From contig OY782760.1 of NCBI GenBank assembly GCA_963678205.1, forward strand, positions 2,790,001-2,854,000: a stretch of DNA of 64,000 nucleotides, given 5' to 3'. Positions 55,122 through 64,000 of this stretch are shown one piece after another. A program made the translations under genes and the position numbers. The stretch comes from G963556115 sp963678205 (GTDB taxonomy: Bacteria > Planctomycetota > SZUA-567). The notes beneath the pieces were generated by a model. It was not told the DNA's origin. It saw only the letters and a list, made by a program, of their open reading frames with translations, and ran no database searches. Every line of letters begins with the position of its first letter. Positions within the stretch are counted from its first letter, which is position 1.

Positions 55122-55315
55122 ATCCTGCAACCCTTTATAGTTTACTCAGCTCTGCAGGAGTTCCCCAAAAAAACATATCCCGTCTAAGTGAAATGTACAG
55201 TATTGTCAGAGCAGGAAAATGTGAACCAATTACCCCTGATACATGGATTATTTTAAAACATCCATTAAGATCTTTCAAAGAATTCACCTACATCAATAAA
55301 ACATACTGGTTATAA
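55118..55315 (+). pseudogene. Short frame, probably the C-terminal remnant of an NmrA/NAD(P)H-binding oxidoreductase
   Basis: The 65-residue frame contains LLSSAGVPQKNISRL, MYSIVRAGKCEPITPDT and HPLRSFKEFT. The last piece resembles the usual end of NmrA-type SDR proteins ('...G-R-P-P-R-S-F-x-E-F'), and the middle resembles the preceding 'ReG...vTddv' part. No Rossmann domain remains. The frame starts in the stop codon of the TetR pseudogene, as if a deletion joined the end of the regulator to the end of the oxidoreductase gene it once controlled. The match is by eye. Confidence 0.5.
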
Positions 55316-55514
55316 AATAGTTTAAACCACATACTTATAAACACAAATACTAACGACTAAAATTTTTTCACGTAATTATAAATATATAAATAAGTTATGA
55401 TAAAAATTTACACTCTATCTAAAATTAAGTATTAATAAAATAAAAAACATCTTATAATATAGAGAGAACATCAAATATTTGTTATCATCCACAAAGTTGT
55501 AAAAGGAGCTAACA

Positions 55515-56357
55515 ATGCCTTACTCTATCAGAACGATGAAAAAAGAAGAGATCAAATTAGCCATAGAGTTTGCAACTAAAGAAGGGTGGAATCCAGGAAT
55601 AAATGATGCAGAACTTTTTTATACGGCTGATCCGGAAGGTTTTCTTCTTGGTGAATTATATCAAGAGCCTATAGCAACAATTTCTGCTGTAAAATATGGT
55701 AAAAAGTTCGGTTTTATCGGCTTTTACATTGTTAAAGACGAATATAGAAAGAGAGGCTATGGTATAACCATTTGGAAAGAAGCAATGAATAGACTGCGCG
55801 GTAGAAATATCGCTCTTGACGGTGTAATAACTCAAAAGGACAACTATAAAAAATCAGGTTTCAAATACTCTTATAGTAATATACGATATGAAGGAAGAAC
55901 ACAGTCGATTTCAGAGCCAGATATACCTTGCATTAATATATCATCTATGCTCTTTGATGAAGTAATAAAATATGACTCAGACTTCTTCCCAGAAACTAGA
56001 GCAAAATTCTTGAAAAACTGGGTAAGCCAACCACAAGGGATCTCCTTGGCTGTATTAAATAATAACAGCCTTTCCGGATACGGAGTAATAAGAAAGTGCT
56101 ACAAAGGGTATAAAATTGGGCCACTATTTGCAGACACTGTTTTTATTGCTGACTCCTTATTCACTTCACTTATATCCAAAGTAGAACCAGAAAATCCCGT
56201 CTATCTTGATATTCCAGAAGTAAACAAAGACGCCTACAGGCTTATAACTAGACATAAAATGGCGCGGGTTTTCCAAACAGTAAGGATGTATACATCTGAA
56301 CCACCCAATATATCACTCGACCGCACCTACGGAGTCACCACCTTCGAACTCGGCTAA
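55515..56357 (+). CDS. GNAT-family N-acetyltransferase
   Basis: The 280-residue protein has a GNAT domain in the N-terminal half (YSIRTMKKEEIKLAIEFATKEGW; acetyl-CoA loop IVKDEYRKRGYGITIWKEA, near residues 73-91). A second domain of about 140 residues resembles the YitH/HolE-type acetyltransferase tail. It should acetylate a small amine or amino-acid derivative. AAAGGAG stands before the ATG. The substrate is unknown and the neighbours give no clue. Confidence 0.87.
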   Translation: MPYSIRTMKKEEIKLAIEFATKEGWNPGINDAELFYTADPEGFLLGELYQEPIATISAVKYGKKFGFIGFYIVKDEYRKRGYGITIWKEAMNRLRGRNIALDGVITQKDNYKKSGFKYSYSNIRYEGRTQSISEPDIPCINISSMLFDEVIKYDSDFFPETRAKFLKNWVSQPQGISLAVLNNNSLSGYGVIRKCYKGYKIGPLFADTVFIADSLFTSLISKVEPENPVYLDIPEVNKDAYRLITRHKMARVFQTVRMYTSEPPNISLDRTYGVTTFELG

Positions 56358-56561
56358 ATCCACCAACAGGAAAACAAATCAGACACAGCATTCACCCAGA
56401 ATCACTCCTGAGTCAACTTTCTATTTTAATAATACATAATCAACATTCACACACTTTACATGTCACTATTTACTCATATTTTGTCGTCATCTGCAATTGC
56501 TAAATAAATTTTTATCCCTTAAAATATACATCATAATAAATCAAAGATGAAAGGATATATT

Positions 56562-57377
56562 ATGTCAAATAAAACCATACTTATTACCGGAGCAAGTTCA
56601 GGCATTGGACAAGAAAGCGCGCGATTTTTCTCTAATAAAGGCTGGAATGTCATTGCCACCATGCGCTCTCCAGAAAAAGATACCGTGCTAAGTGGCCTTG
56701 ATAACGTATTTATTGCCAAACTAGATGTTCTGGACAGAGCCTCTATCACCCAAGCAGTAAAAGCAGGCACCGATCATTTCGGACAAATTGACCTCTTACT
56801 TAATAATGCAGGTTACGGTGCGTACGGTATTTTTGAAGCGGCCAGTTACGAAACAATTCGTCAGCAATTCCAAGTAAATGTCTTTGGAGTGCTGGATGTT
56901 ATCCAAGCTGTCTTGCCGCAAATGCGCAGTCGCAAAGATGGCATGATTATTAATGTTTCATCAATGGTAGGTAAATTTACCTTTGCAACCGGCACACTAT
57001 ACCATGGCTCAAAATTTGCTGTAGAAGGCATTTCAGAAGCGTTGAGTTATGAGTTAGCCGCTATTGGTATTAAAATGAAAATAATCGAGCCTGGTGCAGT
57101 CAAATCAAATTTTGTCAACGCACTTGACTTCTATAGTAATAACAAAATGAGTGAGTACCAGCCTGTCGTTGATGCAATAACCAAGTACGCAGCCGCAGCC
57201 CGTAATAGAGGTATCAGTCCTAAAGAAGTTGCTACAGTAATTTATACAGCGGCAACAGACGGCAAACATCAACTACGCTATCCAGTAGGTCCTGATGCTA
57301 TAAAATATATTGAATTCAGAAAAAAACTAAGTGATGAAGACTTCTTTAAAATAATGCGCGAACGTATGGGAATATAA
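56562..57377 (+). CDS. Short-chain dehydrogenase/reductase
   Basis: A 271-residue SDR with the classical cofactor motif TGASSGIG (residues ~8-15), NNAGYGAYG, NVSSMVG (catalytic Ser ~134) and YHGSKFA (Tyr and Lys ~147-151). The long C-terminus fits the retinol-dehydrogenase-like cluster that acts on lipids or steroids. The ATG at 56562 follows AAAGGATATATT, preferred over an ATG five codons earlier. An AraC regulator follows 91 bases later and may control it. Confidence 0.9.
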   Translation: MSNKTILITGASSGIGQESARFFSNKGWNVIATMRSPEKDTVLSGLDNVFIAKLDVLDRASITQAVKAGTDHFGQIDLLLNNAGYGAYGIFEAASYETIRQQFQVNVFGVLDVIQAVLPQMRSRKDGMIINVSSMVGKFTFATGTLYHGSKFAVEGISEALSYELAAIGIKMKIIEPGAVKSNFVNALDFYSNNKMSEYQPVVDAITKYAAAARNRGISPKEVATVIYTAATDGKHQLRYPVGPDAIKYIEFRKKLSDEDFFKIMRERMGI

Positions 57378-57468
57378 TATGCACTTAAGATATTTCAAAA
57401 AACGATCGCATTATCTCAAATATAAACTATAATATATTTAAAATTATCTTCTATTTCAGGACTAGGCT

Positions 57469-58467
57469 GTGAAAAATAATAAGTTTAAACTCAATTCAAA
57501 ATGGAAACTTTTGTTAAATGATTTAAATTTAGACATAACCTATATTCTACATACAGCCGGACTTCCTTTAGATCTTCTTACTCGCAAGGATGCAACACTG
57601 TATCCTTGCGATTTTTTCAAACTCTGGGAAATTATTGAAAGTACTGCAAAGCCTATTGATATTGCTCTATACCTTGGGAGAAAGATAACCACTGAATCTT
57701 TCAGTCCAGCTGTACTCGCCTGTATATGCAGTACAAATTTAGAAAAAGCCTTAACCCGTTTATCTCAATATGAAGTATTAATAAGTCCGATTGCACTTGA
57801 CATCGACAAGGATCCACACAAAATTAACGCAACAATGCGCTGCGCAGAGTATGACAGTGAAATCCCAACAAGTTTAATATTATATAAATTCGTTATTATC
57901 ACACAGATAGCTAGAATAGCAACAAGAACAGATATCTCACCAGTCAAGATTACTCTAAAAAAACTCCCTGTAGACCTAAAACATTACCGGTCTTTTTTCT
58001 CCTCACCCATTCTTAGCTCAGAGGAAAACACAATTTCTTTTTCTACCAAAGATACAATTCAGCCTTTTTTAACAGAAGACAGAATGATGTGGCAGTATTT
58101 CTTAGAAGGGCTACAAGCAAACGTTCCAACTGAGCCAAAGAAAATTGATATTCAAACCCGTGTTAAACAAACATTACTTGAAACCCTACCGAGTGGTTTA
58201 TGTACTCTTGATAACATTGCAGATAGATTATCCATGAGCAAACGTACACTACAGCGACAACTCAAAGCTGCCAATATCAGCTATCAGCTTATACTTGATA
58301 AAACTCGCCTTGATTTATCTAACCATTACTTGTCTGCAACTGATATCTCGGTAAAAGAGATAGCCTATCTTATCGGCTATCTAGACACAAATGCATTTCA
58401 AAGAGCTTATAAAAAATGGACAGGCATAACACCATACCAGTTTAGAACGGATAGTGTTTATTTATAA
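57469..58467 (+). CDS. AraC-family transcriptional regulator (Arabinose_bd-type N-terminus)
   Basis: The 332-residue protein starts with GTG. The C-terminal HTH domain reads LDNIADRLSMSKRTLQRQLKAANISYQLILDKTRL, then VKEIAYLIGYLDTNAFQRAYKKWTGITPYQFR, the two helix-turn-helix motifs of AraC. The N-terminal 200 residues resemble the Arabinose_bd domain of regulators like those of lipid and catechol pathways. It follows the SDR gene and is convergent with the rtcB pseudogene. Its operator was not located. Confidence 0.88.
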   Translation: MKNNKFKLNSKWKLLLNDLNLDITYILHTAGLPLDLLTRKDATLYPCDFFKLWEIIESTAKPIDIALYLGRKITTESFSPAVLACICSTNLEKALTRLSQYEVLISPIALDIDKDPHKINATMRCAEYDSEIPTSLILYKFVIITQIARIATRTDISPVKITLKKLPVDLKHYRSFFSSPILSSEENTISFSTKDTIQPFLTEDRMMWQYFLEGLQANVPTEPKKIDIQTRVKQTLLETLPSGLCTLDNIADRLSMSKRTLQRQLKAANISYQLILDKTRLDLSNHYLSATDISVKEIAYLIGYLDTNAFQRAYKKWTGITPYQFRTDSVYL

Positions 58468-58490
58468 ATCGATTCATGCTAATTTTGTTA

Positions 58491-59619
58491 TTACCGCTGA
58501 TTCTCTTCTGCCTTAAAATTATATATTGATTTAACATAATAAATAATTTTTACACTCTCACTTATCACATTAATTATCAACTCTTTGTCTTTATAAGCAG
58601 CTTTGGCTTCATCTAGAGTTCGCCTAGTCACGATGTAGTATACCCCCGCTCTTCTCATCCTAGCAACTGCATACTCCAGCTTTAAAGCTTTGAACGCCTG
58701 CCTTCGCCAAGTACTCTTCAAGCCCAAGTGAAGCAGAATTATTCTAGCCCGCATTACCCTTACCAACTTCAAGAATAAGCCCATTCTCCATATTAAACGG
58801 TATAACCAACCTCTGCTCTTTATAAGTTACTACCGCCCCTTTTCTTATAATCCTATCTTCACCAACGTAATTATGCACAGACTCTACTCTATCTATACTT
58901 TGAACACCAAGATATGCTAAGATCTTCTGAGCAATTGCTCCTCGGTTAATTTCTGCAAATTCAGCTACGCACCTAATATCCTTCAAATATTATTTACCTT
59001 CACAACTATATGTCAACACAGCCAAACCTTTCTCTTCACCTTTACAAGCGTTCTTCTTTGCAATATTCTGATAGTATATCGCTATATCCAACCCAAACTT
59101 CCTGCTCCACAATGAATCGTCAACCACTTATTTTCATTACTATCAATTCCAATTTCAATAAAGTGATTTCCACCACCGAGACTTCAAACCTCAAGTATAT
59201 TTCTCTTAAGATTAGATTTTATCTTGAATGAGATAGCTTCAACCTCATCATAAAAAATTTTAAACCTCTTTTCAATGTCCTGAATTTTATTAATAATCTT
59301 TAAACCATGCGCAATTTTATGGTAACCCCATTCATCAAGAAGAGTCAGATTAATTTCAATCTTACCAAGGTTTAATGAGAGTACGCCACACGAAAGCTCC
59401 ACCCCACAATATTGGGTATAATGTAATCATTCATTCCAATTGTAAAACCAATACACGCTCAATATCCAAGATGACAGTCTGGCATAATAACTATTTTTGA
59501 ATCTCCAAAATATTTATTACTGAGAAAATGCAAAATCTAACTCTTAGTTCCATGATAAATACAAGTTCTGTCATTCAACATTGCCTGCACTTTATTATAT
59601 TTCCAATCAATTCAAACAT
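58491..59619 (-). pseudogene. rtcB: Decayed RtcB RNA ligase
   Basis: Pieces of one RtcB are found in order on the minus strand: MFELIGN (start 59619), frameshift, KVQAMLND, stop, FGDSKIVIMPDCHLG (59462-59485 codes the metal-binding 'PDCHLG'), stop, IIPNIVG, ELSCGVLSLNLGKIEINLTLLDE, SLGGGNHFIEIGID, frameshift, LDIAIYYQNIAKKNAC, stop, DIRCVAEFAEINRGAIAQ, SVHNYVGEDRIIRKGA, VGKGNAG-stop (normally Trp), and a C-terminus TRRTLDEAKAAYKD...IYNFKA. The HGAGR segment with the guanylylated His, expected after the GKGN piece, is missing. Length fits the short (~380 residue) RtcB type. It is not functional as a ligase. Confidence 0.9.
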
Positions 59620-59716
59620 AATTAAATTTTCAACATTATCATAACGACAGACACCTCTAATAATATGATATATTATAACATATCATATATCAAAAAGGCT
59701 ACCAATATAAAATAAC

Positions 59717-59746
59717 AGGGTACAGGTATATAATTACCTGCACCCT
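59717..59746 (-). terminator. Terminator of the GH43 operon
   Basis: A 12-base stem with one mismatch (59717-59728 with 59735-59746) lies downstream of the binding-protein gene on the minus strand. Confidence 0.6.
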
Positions 59747-59781
59747 ATCATGCTGCGTTTATAATGGAAAATCAACTAATT

Positions 59782-61467
59782 CTATTTTTTAGGCTTTAAG
59801 TGTAATACGTGATATAGTTTATCGTCATGCTCTGCAATAGCTGGATCAATATATGGATTATCTGAACTAGCCCATCCTTCAAATCTTGAAGTATTATACA
59901 CAAACCAGTTGCCATTATTGTATAGAGGAATATATGGTATTTCTTCAGCATGAATCATTTCTATACGATCAACAATCTTCTTCTGCTCTGCTTCATCTCG
60001 CGTAACCTTGAGTTTATTGATCAACTCATCACGTTCTTTATTCTCATACTTACTAACATTTGATGACCACCAAACCCTTGTATAAAAGAATTTAGGACTC
60101 ATAGTATGCTCATAAAAGCGATGAATATTTGGGATAATACCACCAACACCACACATAATACCATCAAAATCATCTGTTGCCCACGATTCAACAAACATAC
60201 CAAGCTCGGGTGTTCTCACATTTGCATTTATACCAATTTTTCTTAGACCTTCAACTGCGATCTGTACTGAGTTTACCCAGTCAGTCCAACCACTAGGGGC
60301 ATCTACTGTAAATTCAAGCTTGCTTCCATCAGGATTTTCGACATAACCATCATGGTCTAAATCTTTAAATCCACCATCCGCAAGTTCTTTTTTAGCCTGC
60401 TTAATATCATACTTTTCATACTTACTCCAGATCTTGTCAGCTTCAGGGTTTCTCCACTTACTTAGTGCTACATTAAGCCCTGATGCAGGCGTACCAGTCT
60501 TCACATATCCATATGATCCGATCTCGGCCATAGATTTTCTGTCCATAGCATTGCTAAACGCTTTTCTGAAGTTTACATTATTAAATGCTTTCCTTGCACC
60601 TTCATTACTTGTATGCATATTTAAAGCAATTCTTAACACTTCATGAGAAGGGAACCAATATTTTTTAGTTTCGTCACCAGCCACATATACTTGGTCTATC
60701 TGTGGAATAAAGATGTGCGCCCAATCAACTTTTCCTGATTGTAACATATCATAAGCAGCGTCATTAGAGTTATACTGTGGCCACATCATTCTATCAATTT
60801 TTAGCTGCTCGCTATCCCAGTAATATGGATTTCTTCCCATAACAAATAACTGTGGGCTGAAGCGTTCAACCTGGGTAAAAGGACCTGTTGCAATCGGATT
60901 TTTTACAACAACCTTTGTTGGCTCTTTAATATCTTTCCAAATATGTTCTGGAACCATCCATATTTGATTAAAGAGATTGCTCTTACCGAAAACATTCTTT
61001 TCCTTCATTACAAATTTTACCGTATAGTCATCGATTTTTTCAACACTCTCAAGCCTACCAGTATCACCCCAAAGTCCATTACTATCTATCTCTGGGTGAT
61101 CTTTAGGATATGTAAAATTAAAAACAACGTCATCTGCATCAAAAGTTTCACCATCGTTCCATTTTACGCCTTTACGTACTTTAAGAATAATGGTCTTCAT
61201 GTCATCCTGTAAATTTATCTCTTCAGCAAGCCATGGGATTTCCTCACTATTCATACCGTTATAAATAACCAGCGGTTCATATGTGAACCCTCTTGCTGCT
61301 TCAAGTTGGATAACAAATGGATTAAAGTTTCGTACCCATGCAGTCACACTCTGTTGTAAAACAGTGAGAGTAGCAGGAGCCGCCTTAGCTATATTAGCAG
61401 CACAGACACTAAAAATCATACCTAGTATTATTAACATAAATATCTTTTTAAAACTTTTCTGAATCAT
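59782..61467 (-). CDS. ABC transporter substrate-binding protein (SBP_bac_5, oligosaccharide type), second copy
   Basis: A 561-residue paralogue of the protein encoded at 38.4 kb, sharing long stretches such as VRKGVKWNDGETF, MLQSGKVDWAHIFIPQIDQVYVAGDETKKYWFPSHE and SRFEGWASSDNPYIDP. It has a signal peptide (IFMLIILGMIFSVCAANIAKAAPA). It begins with AAGGAG-ATAAGGA-ATG, 41 bases after the GH43 gene, so both share one minus-strand operon. By its partner, xylo- or arabino-oligosaccharides are likely. No permease genes are in the window. Confidence 0.9.
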   Translation of the reverse strand: MIQKSFKKIFMLIILGMIFSVCAANIAKAAPATLTVLQQSVTAWVRNFNPFVIQLEAARGFTYEPLVIYNGMNSEEIPWLAEEINLQDDMKTIILKVRKGVKWNDGETFDADDVVFNFTYPKDHPEIDSNGLWGDTGRLESVEKIDDYTVKFVMKEKNVFGKSNLFNQIWMVPEHIWKDIKEPTKVVVKNPIATGPFTQVERFSPQLFVMGRNPYYWDSEQLKIDRMMWPQYNSNDAAYDMLQSGKVDWAHIFIPQIDQVYVAGDETKKYWFPSHEVLRIALNMHTSNEGARKAFNNVNFRKAFSNAMDRKSMAEIGSYGYVKTGTPASGLNVALSKWRNPEADKIWSKYEKYDIKQAKKELADGGFKDLDHDGYVENPDGSKLEFTVDAPSGWTDWVNSVQIAVEGLRKIGINANVRTPELGMFVESWATDDFDGIMCGVGGIIPNIHRFYEHTMSPKFFYTRVWWSSNVSKYENKERDELINKLKVTRDEAEQKKIVDRIEMIHAEEIPYIPLYNNGNWFVYNTSRFEGWASSDNPYIDPAIAEHDDKLYHVLHLKPKK

Positions 61468-61508
61468 TCCTTATCTCCTTATAGTAAGATAATATTTAAT
61501 AAAAATTA

Positions 61509-63107
61509 CTACCTGCCGATATAAGTAAATCTTGAAAAATCAGCGCTCTTACCACTACCTGTAAGATCACTGCAAGCCATACCAACAAAAGCACCAGTAA
61601 ATGAAGAATGCTCTCCTCTTCCGCCCTCATCTGAGACCAACGTCATATCAAGAGTACCTCCAACTTTCTTCCACATACTTCCTTTGATACGGTATGAGAA
61701 TACCAGGTTATCATTATCAACATCAGCTTTGAGTTCTATTTCAGCATCATCTGGTATTGATATTTTTTCTGAAAAAGTCATTTTATCGGTAATATAATCA
61801 CCCAAACTACTTATTACCTGCAACACCTTGCCCATGACGTCATCATTCGTTACTGTTAAATAATGAAATTTCGAACGGTTATAATAGCATACGAGCCCTG
61901 CATATTGCTGGAAAGAATCTGCAGTATACTCTATGTTAGTAGTTGCAGTATAGCTAAAATCAACCTGACGTCTTGCTACTAAAGCCTGTTCAAACCAAGA
62001 ACCAATAGACTCACGCCCAGTCAACCGCAAGTAACCTTCTCTTTCAGTCAAAGAAAAAATTCGCTCTGGCTCAGGTGTTCTAAGCCACTGGAAATCAATT
62101 GGCAACTCCTTACAGTCAAACTCATAAATATACTCTTTAGCTGTCTCATTAATACAGTCTACATCTGTAACCTCACACTCCATCTCTGTATCAGGAATTT
62201 GAGTACCATTCTCAAGATAGAGCCAGCCATCATCCTTCCACTCAACCTTTGCAATTGAAGTCTCTCGACCTAGAACGCATTTATTATTGGAAGTCATTGG
62301 TCTACCACAAAGAAACACTGCATATGTTGAACCATCCTCTGCTTCAATAAAATCACCATGCCCACATTTCTGCAAATAATTGTCAGGAGCATCCTTGGTA
62401 GTAACCAGATATTTATTTGGATGTAATTCATATTTACCCCAGATATTCTCTGAACGCGCCATAGTCATAGCATGATTTCTGCTAGTTCCTCCTTCAGCGG
62501 TAATAAGATAATACAGTCCATTACGCTTGTAAAGGTGCGGTGCTTCAGTTACTTTCAGTTCTGTGCCTCTAAAAATTAGTTTTGAATTCCCAATAAGTCT
62601 CCTCTCTTCAAGAGAAAATTCCTGCATCAGAATTCCTTTAAAAGTATTCTCACCGCTAAGATGATCCCACTGCATATTCAGGAAGTACTTCCTGCCGTCA
62701 TCATCATGAAATAAAGATGCATCAAACCCCCCAGAGTTAATACGGATTGGCTCCGACCATTCCCCGCATATATCTTCAGTATAAACAATATAATTTGTAA
62801 CATCTAAAAAGCTACCATTGAATCTCTTAACATCCGAGTACACCAACCAAAACATCCCATCTGCATAGCTCAAACACGGAGCCCACACCCCACATGAGTC
62901 TGGATTACCCCTCATATCAAGCTGAGACTTTCTTGACAAAGGCCTAGTAATAAGCTTCCAATCCCTAAGATTTGTCGAATGATGAATCTGAACACCTGGA
63001 TACCACTCAAATGTCGATGTCGCGATATAATAATCATTACCAGCTCTAGTAATAGATGGATCCGGATTGAATCCAGGCAATATAGGATTCTTAACCTTAC
63101 ACTTCAT
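61509..63107 (-). CDS. Beta-xylosidase/alpha-arabinofuranosidase (GH43)
   Basis: The 532-residue protein has a GH43 five-bladed propeller with the catalytic base Asp in PGFNPDPSI (Asp16), the pKa-modulating Asp near residue 131 in GGFDASLFHD, and the acid Glu in TEAPHLYKRNG (~residue 190). A C-terminal beta-sandwich (about 330-530, DFQWLRTPEPERIFSL) is the usual xylosidase add-on. There is no signal peptide, so it cleaves imported xylo- or arabino-oligosaccharides. The ATG at 63107 follows AGGAG. The binding protein follows in the same operon. Confidence 0.93.
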   Translation of the reverse strand: MKCKVKNPILPGFNPDPSITRAGNDYYIATSTFEWYPGVQIHHSTNLRDWKLITRPLSRKSQLDMRGNPDSCGVWAPCLSYADGMFWLVYSDVKRFNGSFLDVTNYIVYTEDICGEWSEPIRINSGGFDASLFHDDDGRKYFLNMQWDHLSGENTFKGILMQEFSLEERRLIGNSKLIFRGTELKVTEAPHLYKRNGLYYLITAEGGTSRNHAMTMARSENIWGKYELHPNKYLVTTKDAPDNYLQKCGHGDFIEAEDGSTYAVFLCGRPMTSNNKCVLGRETSIAKVEWKDDGWLYLENGTQIPDTEMECEVTDVDCINETAKEYIYEFDCKELPIDFQWLRTPEPERIFSLTEREGYLRLTGRESIGSWFEQALVARRQVDFSYTATTNIEYTADSFQQYAGLVCYYNRSKFHYLTVTNDDVMGKVLQVISSLGDYITDKMTFSEKISIPDDAEIELKADVDNDNLVFSYRIKGSMWKKVGGTLDMTLVSDEGGRGEHSSFTGAFVGMACSDLTGSGKSADFSRFTYIGR

Positions 63108-63141
63108 AAACAACTCCTATAACGAACACAAAACATATAAA

Positions 63142-63177
63142 AAGAAAGGAAATCCCTCACATGGTATTTCCTTTCTT
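63142..63177 (-). terminator. Intrinsic-terminator-like hairpin in the GH43 5' leader
   Basis: A perfect 12-bp stem (63142-63153 with 63166-63177), 12-base loop and T run lie 35 bases before the GH43 start codon on the minus strand. It could be an attenuator or the end of a lost upstream gene. Confidence 0.6.
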
Positions 63178-63180
63178 TTC

Positions 63181-64000
63181 TCAAATTAGAATTAGACAAA
63201 ATGCCCACATGATATCAGAGCAAATCTGCACACGGTTAAAAGATTTTTATTAATATAGAATAGATTTGAATTTAAAGAGGACTATTGTCTACGAAAATAT
63301 ACTGCAGATAATATGTAATTTTTCAAAATCAATTCCAGCAAAAAGCTTTCAATATGCCGCTATTAATTTACACACCAATATATTTGGCTAAATCAATGTA
63401 TAGTTGTCTAATAGAGAAAAGAAAGCAACCGTAGATAAAACTGTCCCAAAGTTTTTCTTTGCTTTGCCGGGCTGGTTCTAACCAGCTTTGTTTAAAAAAT
63501 TAGTAAAAACCAAAGATTATGACAATATTATTTGGACTAAATTAATACTAGCTTAGTTTTGTCACAAAGTTTCTTTACTTATTAAATTTACTATACTTCA
63601 TAAAAATTTGTTAAGCAAGCCCGCATAACATTTTTTTTAAGCATATATTTTTATTGCTAAAAAAAAAAGGTGCTACAAACAGCTGCTTTTATAAATACCT
63701 CAGCATTATTTTATAGCGCACAAACTGATAATACATTATATTTTGATACAAAATTCACACATATTCATTGCAAATAAAGCACAATAATTTTATCCAAATA
63801 ATTTTAAATTCTATAACTAAATTTAAATAAAAAAATAGTTTAAAAGTTTAATTATTAATAATTATAATACCCGAAATTATGTTATTACTTATAGCGTTAT
63901 ATTATGCAATTACTAAAAATATCAGACGACATATAATACTTGCCCTTATTTCTATACAGACGGAAGCAATAATATATCGTATTAAATTAGTATGATTTAA
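63181..64000. other. Gene-free AT-rich end of window
   Basis: About 820 bases without a supported gene. It holds a 7-bp hairpin (63471-63486, GCTGGTT/AACCAGC) and two related stretches, 'GTCCCAAAGTTTTTCTTT' near 63443 and 'GTCACAAAGTTTCTTT' near 63560. These may be remnants of a mobile element, but no transposase was seen. Confidence 0.35.

Noticed and set aside
59010..59231. 73-residue plus-strand frame
   Set aside because: It is antisense to the readable rtcB pseudogene segments and has no family features.

Overview
The window is AT-rich bacterial chromosome from what looks like an anaerobic or microaerophilic Gram-negative organism. Cell-envelope genes (PlsY, MurB, NagZ, a small lipoprotein, SixA, a flippase-like protein) sit beside 2-hydroxyacyl-CoA-dehydratase-type iron-sulfur proteins, a B12-binding radical SAM protein, phosphotransacetylase and oligosaccharide utilisation genes. 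Spermidine is made by the carboxyspermidine route, which is common in Bacteroidetes, delta/epsilon-proteobacteria and several other anaerobic phyla. I cannot fix the phylum from this window. It is mostly ordinary chromosome: no prophage, CRISPR array or intact transposon was seen.

Layout. 1-5.1 kb: end of a PP2C/SpoIIE-type phosphatase, plsY, rpmG, tRNA-Gln, a dead pyridoxamine-phosphate-oxidase-like gene, sixA, a patatin-like esterase overlapping purU. 5.2-11.7 kb (plus strand): fumC, argS, a small membrane protein, a siroheme-synthase N-domain protein, ettA and a 48-residue lipoprotein. 11.7-15.6 kb (minus): a flippase-like membrane protein, an HgdB-like dehydratase subunit, a DJ-1/PfpI protein and an unknown 364-residue protein. 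15.8-21.3 kb (plus): a FliG-like protein without other flagellar genes, a TIGR03960-type radical SAM protein, nagZ and a double-cubane-type reductase with a Cys-rich N-terminus. 21.4-25.4 kb: tRNA-Ala, an AI-2E-family permease, a small membrane protein, tatD and tcdA-like genes, tRNA-Met, rpsT. 25.8-30.1 kb: a two-gene BcrA/BadF-type activase system. 30.2-36.9 kb: an Fsr-like MFS transporter, then carA, a TauE-like permease and carB.

37.0-40.3 kb: a beta-glucosidase and an oligosaccharide-type ABC binding protein behind two CG-centred palindromes that look like LacI-family operators. 40.5-43.8 kb: an unknown gene, murB, pta, a small Cys protein, rplS. 44.4-46.1 kb: a TetR regulator with a near-perfect 30-bp operator and a methyltransferase. 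46.2-54.6 kb (minus): a BaiN-like flavoprotein, a coiled-coil/TPR membrane protein, and the polyamine cluster speA, carboxynorspermidine dehydrogenase, nspC, speB (arginine to agmatine to putrescine to carboxyspermidine to spermidine). 54.9-59.6 kb is the most eroded part: a TetR pseudogene, a fragment resembling an NmrA C-terminus, GNAT, SDR and AraC genes, and an RtcB RNA ligase pseudogene with many lesions. 59.8-63.1 kb: a second copy of the oligosaccharide-binding protein with a GH43 beta-xylosidase. The last 0.8 kb has no gene.

The best leads are the dispersed 2-hydroxyacyl-CoA-dehydratase-like reductase and activase parts, the Cys-rich tail on one of them, the orphan FliG-like protein, the TauE permease between carA and carB, the paired operators at 40.2 kb and the four decayed genes. 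I found no single system that is clearly unprecedented.
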